Shown here: piece by piece, positions 52,065-53,345 of the stretch | Layout of the letters: each line of letters starts with the position of its first letter | How positions within the stretch are numbered: the first letter of the stretch is position 1 | Assembly: GCA_017441005.1 (NCBI GenBank) | Contig: JAFSAM010000021.1 | Coordinates: forward strand, 1-53,345 | DNA length: 53,345 nt | DNA from: Clostridia bacterium | GTDB lineage: Bacteria > Bacillota > Clostridia > Oscillospirales > CAG-272 | Direction of reading: 5' to 3' | Made by a program: the position numbers and the translations under genes | The notes under the pieces: generated by a model | The model's input: the letters and a program-made list of their open reading frames with translations, nothing else | The model's database searches: none | What the model was told of the DNA's origin: nothing

Positions 52065-52664
52065 TTATTTATAAGCATTTATGGCATTGTATACAGTTCC
52101 GACTTGTGAGTCGAGGAGCTTTGCATCTCCGTTGTTAACAATAACGTGATCTGCATTTTCGGTATAGAAAACGTCTTCGTGTTGCTTGCTCAGACGAAGG
52201 AGCGCTTGTTCTTCGGTCAGCCCGTCGCGCGCGAGTATCCTCTTTATGCGAATATCTCGATCGGCTATGACGGCGACGATCACGTCGCACTCTTTGTCAA
52301 AGCCGCTTTCGCGAAGAAGGGGAGCGTCGACGATCGCGGCGATACAGCCGTTTTGCTCTTGCTGTTTGAGCCAAAGGCGCACTTCGCTTAAAATATGAAA
52401 GTGGGTGATCTTGTTTAGTGCCGCGTGCTTTTCGCTGTCGGAGAAGGCGATCTCGGCAAGCTTTCTTCTGTTGAGAGTGCCGTCGGGGTTGAGTATAACG
52501 TCACCGAAATAGGATACAAGCTCGTTAAGACAGGGCTTACCCGGCTCGCATACCGTTCTTGCCGTTTTGTCCGTATCGATGGAGGGAATGCCTAAATTCA
52601 AAAATTTTTGGCAGACGAAGCCTTTTCCCACACCGCTACCGCCGGTCAAACCTATGACTGTCAT
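52065..52664 (-). CDS. coaE: Dephospho-CoA kinase
   Basis: The 199-residue enzyme phosphorylates the 3'-hydroxyl of the ribose in dephospho-CoA, the last step of CoA synthesis. Motifs: P-loop GLTGGSGVGKGF at residues 5-16, IDTDKTAR near 30, the segment LNRRKLAEIAFSD near 67, and VDAPLLRESGFDKECD near 110. It is the first gene of the five-gene operon, behind a good promoter. Confidence 0.95.
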   Translation of the reverse strand: MTVIGLTGGSGVGKGFVCQKFLNLGIPSIDTDKTARTVCEPGKPCLNELVSYFGDVILNPDGTLNRRKLAEIAFSDSEKHAALNKITHFHILSEVRLWLKQQEQNGCIAAIVDAPLLRESGFDKECDVIVAVIADRDIRIKRILARDGLTEEQALLRLSKQHEDVFYTENADHVIVNNGDAKLLDSQVGTVYNAINAYK

Positions 52665-52697
52665 ACAAATCCACCACCCTTACAGCATTATTCTACT

Positions 52698-52726
52698 ATT
52701 ATACATAATTTTATAGAATAATACAA
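52698..52726 (-). promoter_or_regulatory. Promoter of the coaE-slt-prfA-ywlC-parC operon
   Basis: On the minus strand: TTGTAT (52726-52721), 17 bp, TATAAT (52703-52698). Confidence 0.8.
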
Positions 52727-52846
52727 GAGTTATTTTGAAAATTCTCCCGCATACTTATCAAATTGCAGTAAAAAACAGGAAGAAAAGTCCGATTTTTGGG
52801 CAAAAAAACAAAAAGAAATAAAGATTAAAAAAAATAAAAAAAGGTG

Positions 52847-52875
52847 TTGACAAAATTAAAGGGCTATGTTATAAT
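52847..52875 (+). promoter_or_regulatory. Promoter of the tRNA operon
   Basis: Full consensus TTGACA (52847-52852), 17 bp, TATAAT (52870-52875), 18 bp before the first tRNA. Confidence 0.92.
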
Positions 52876-52893
52876 AATCCTCGCCGCATAGAT

Positions 52894-52969
52894 GGGAGCA
52901 TAGCTCAGCTGGGAGAGCATCTGCCTTACAAGCAGAGGGTCATAGGTTCGAGCCCTATTGTTCCCACCA
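52894..52969 (+). tRNA. tRNA-Val (anticodon UAC)
   Basis: Full cloverleaf: acceptor GGGAGCA/TGTTCCC, anticodon loop CTTACAA with TAC, T arm ATAGG-TTCGAGC-CCTAT, encoded CCA. Confidence 0.97.
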
Positions 52970-52971
52970 AT

Positions 52972-53048
52972 GGCCTGGTAGTTCAGTTGGTTAGAACGCT
53001 AGCCTGTCACGCTAGAGGTCGTGGGTTCGAGCCCCATTCGGGTCGCCA
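52972..53048 (+). tRNA. tRNA-Asp (anticodon GUC)
   Basis: Acceptor GGCCTGG/TCGGGTC with several G-T pairs, anticodon loop CTGTCAC with GTC, T arm GTGGG/CCCAT, discriminator G, encoded CCA. Confidence 0.97.
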
Positions 53049-53053
53049 AGTGT

Positions 53054-53129
53054 GCCTCTGTAGCTCAGTCGGTAGAGCAGGGGACTGAAAATCCCCGTGT
53101 CGTTGGTTCGATTCCGACCGGAGGCACCA
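53054..53129 (+). tRNA. tRNA-Phe (anticodon GAA)
   Basis: Acceptor GCCTCTG/CGGAGGC, anticodon stem GGGGA/TCCCC with GAA, T arm GTTGG/CCGAC, encoded CCA. Confidence 0.97.
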
Positions 53130-53138
53130 ATTAAATAA

Positions 53139-53214
53139 GCGGGTTTAGCTCATCTGGTAGAGCGCCACCTTGCCAAGGTGGAGGTAGCGAGTTCGAGCCT
53201 CGTAACCCGCTCCA
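53139..53214 (+). tRNA. tRNA-Gly (anticodon GCC)
   Basis: Acceptor GCGGGTT/AACCCGC, anticodon stem CCACC/GGTGG with GCC, encoded CCA. Confidence 0.97.
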
Positions 53215-53228
53215 TTTTTATATGATGA

Positions 53229-53303
<75 letters not shown>

Positions 53304-53310
53304 TATAATA

Positions 53311-53340
53311 AGACGATAGCAATCGCTATCGTCTTTTTTT
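53311..53340 (+). terminator. Terminator of the tRNA operon
   Basis: AGACGATAGC (53311-53320) pairs with GCTATCGTCT (53325-53334) around AATC, then a run of T. Confidence 0.93.
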
Positions 53341-53345
53341 ATTTG

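Overview
The window looks like chromosomal DNA of an uncultured, probably gut-associated Clostridia-type Bacillota. The signs are sigma-A promoters with 17-bp spacers, purine-rich ribosome binding sites, frequent TTG/GTG starts, U-tract terminators, lipoprotein signal peptides, BlaI/BlaR-type regulation and dense, locally co-oriented operons. No species call is possible from sequence reading alone. No phage, plasmid backbone, insertion sequence or CRISPR array was seen.

Left part (1-11.4 kb): a five-bladed beta-propeller glycoside hydrolase-like gene; a short hairpin-rich repeat with perfect 11-bp terminal inverted repeats; an AraC-type regulator divergent from a coupled two-gene flavoprotein operon; an orphan barstar-like gene; an autoregulated XRE regulator; the uracil salvage pair uraA-upp; and a large secreted, C-terminally anchored protein with InlB-like repeats.

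Most unusual region (11.5-21.7 kb): a leaderless phosphodiester-glycosidase-domain protein is followed, behind its own promoter, by six tightly coupled genes ending in one terminator. They encode a HAD phosphatase/GNAT-like fusion, a PP-loop N-acetyl-sugar-amidotransferase-type enzyme, a half-size UbiA-like membrane protein, an ATP-grasp/phospho-His phosphotransferase built like rifampicin phosphotransferase, a BtaA-like SAM:3-amino-3-carboxypropyl transferase, and a short acyl-adenylating ligase. This reads as a biosynthetic operon for a lipid or small molecule. I know no pathway with this gene combination, so it is the main candidate for an undescribed system. Its product is unknown.

Middle (21.7-36.4 kb): an M3-like metallopeptidase lipoprotein, an FAD-dependent oxidoreductase gene broken by one missing base, two TIM-barrel sugar isomerase/epimerase-like genes, a beta-lactamase-fold hydrolase, an NlpC/P60-like protein, a VanY-type D,D-carboxypeptidase, a small lipoprotein, and a complete branched-chain amino acid ABC importer operon (livJHMGF) with a hairpin between livJ and livH.

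Right part (36.4-53.3 kb): a zinc-ribbon membrane protein with a 75-bp tandem repeat, a DUF1508 protein, an M20 peptidase, a possible structured RNA, a BlaI/BlaR1-like pair with a non-beta-lactam sensor region, murI, an organophosphate-type MFS transporter, an ornithine-cyclodeaminase-family/DUF89 operon, a 46-residue membrane protein, the housekeeping operon coaE-slt-prfA-ywlC-parC, and a five-tRNA operon (Val, Asp, Phe, Gly, Cys).
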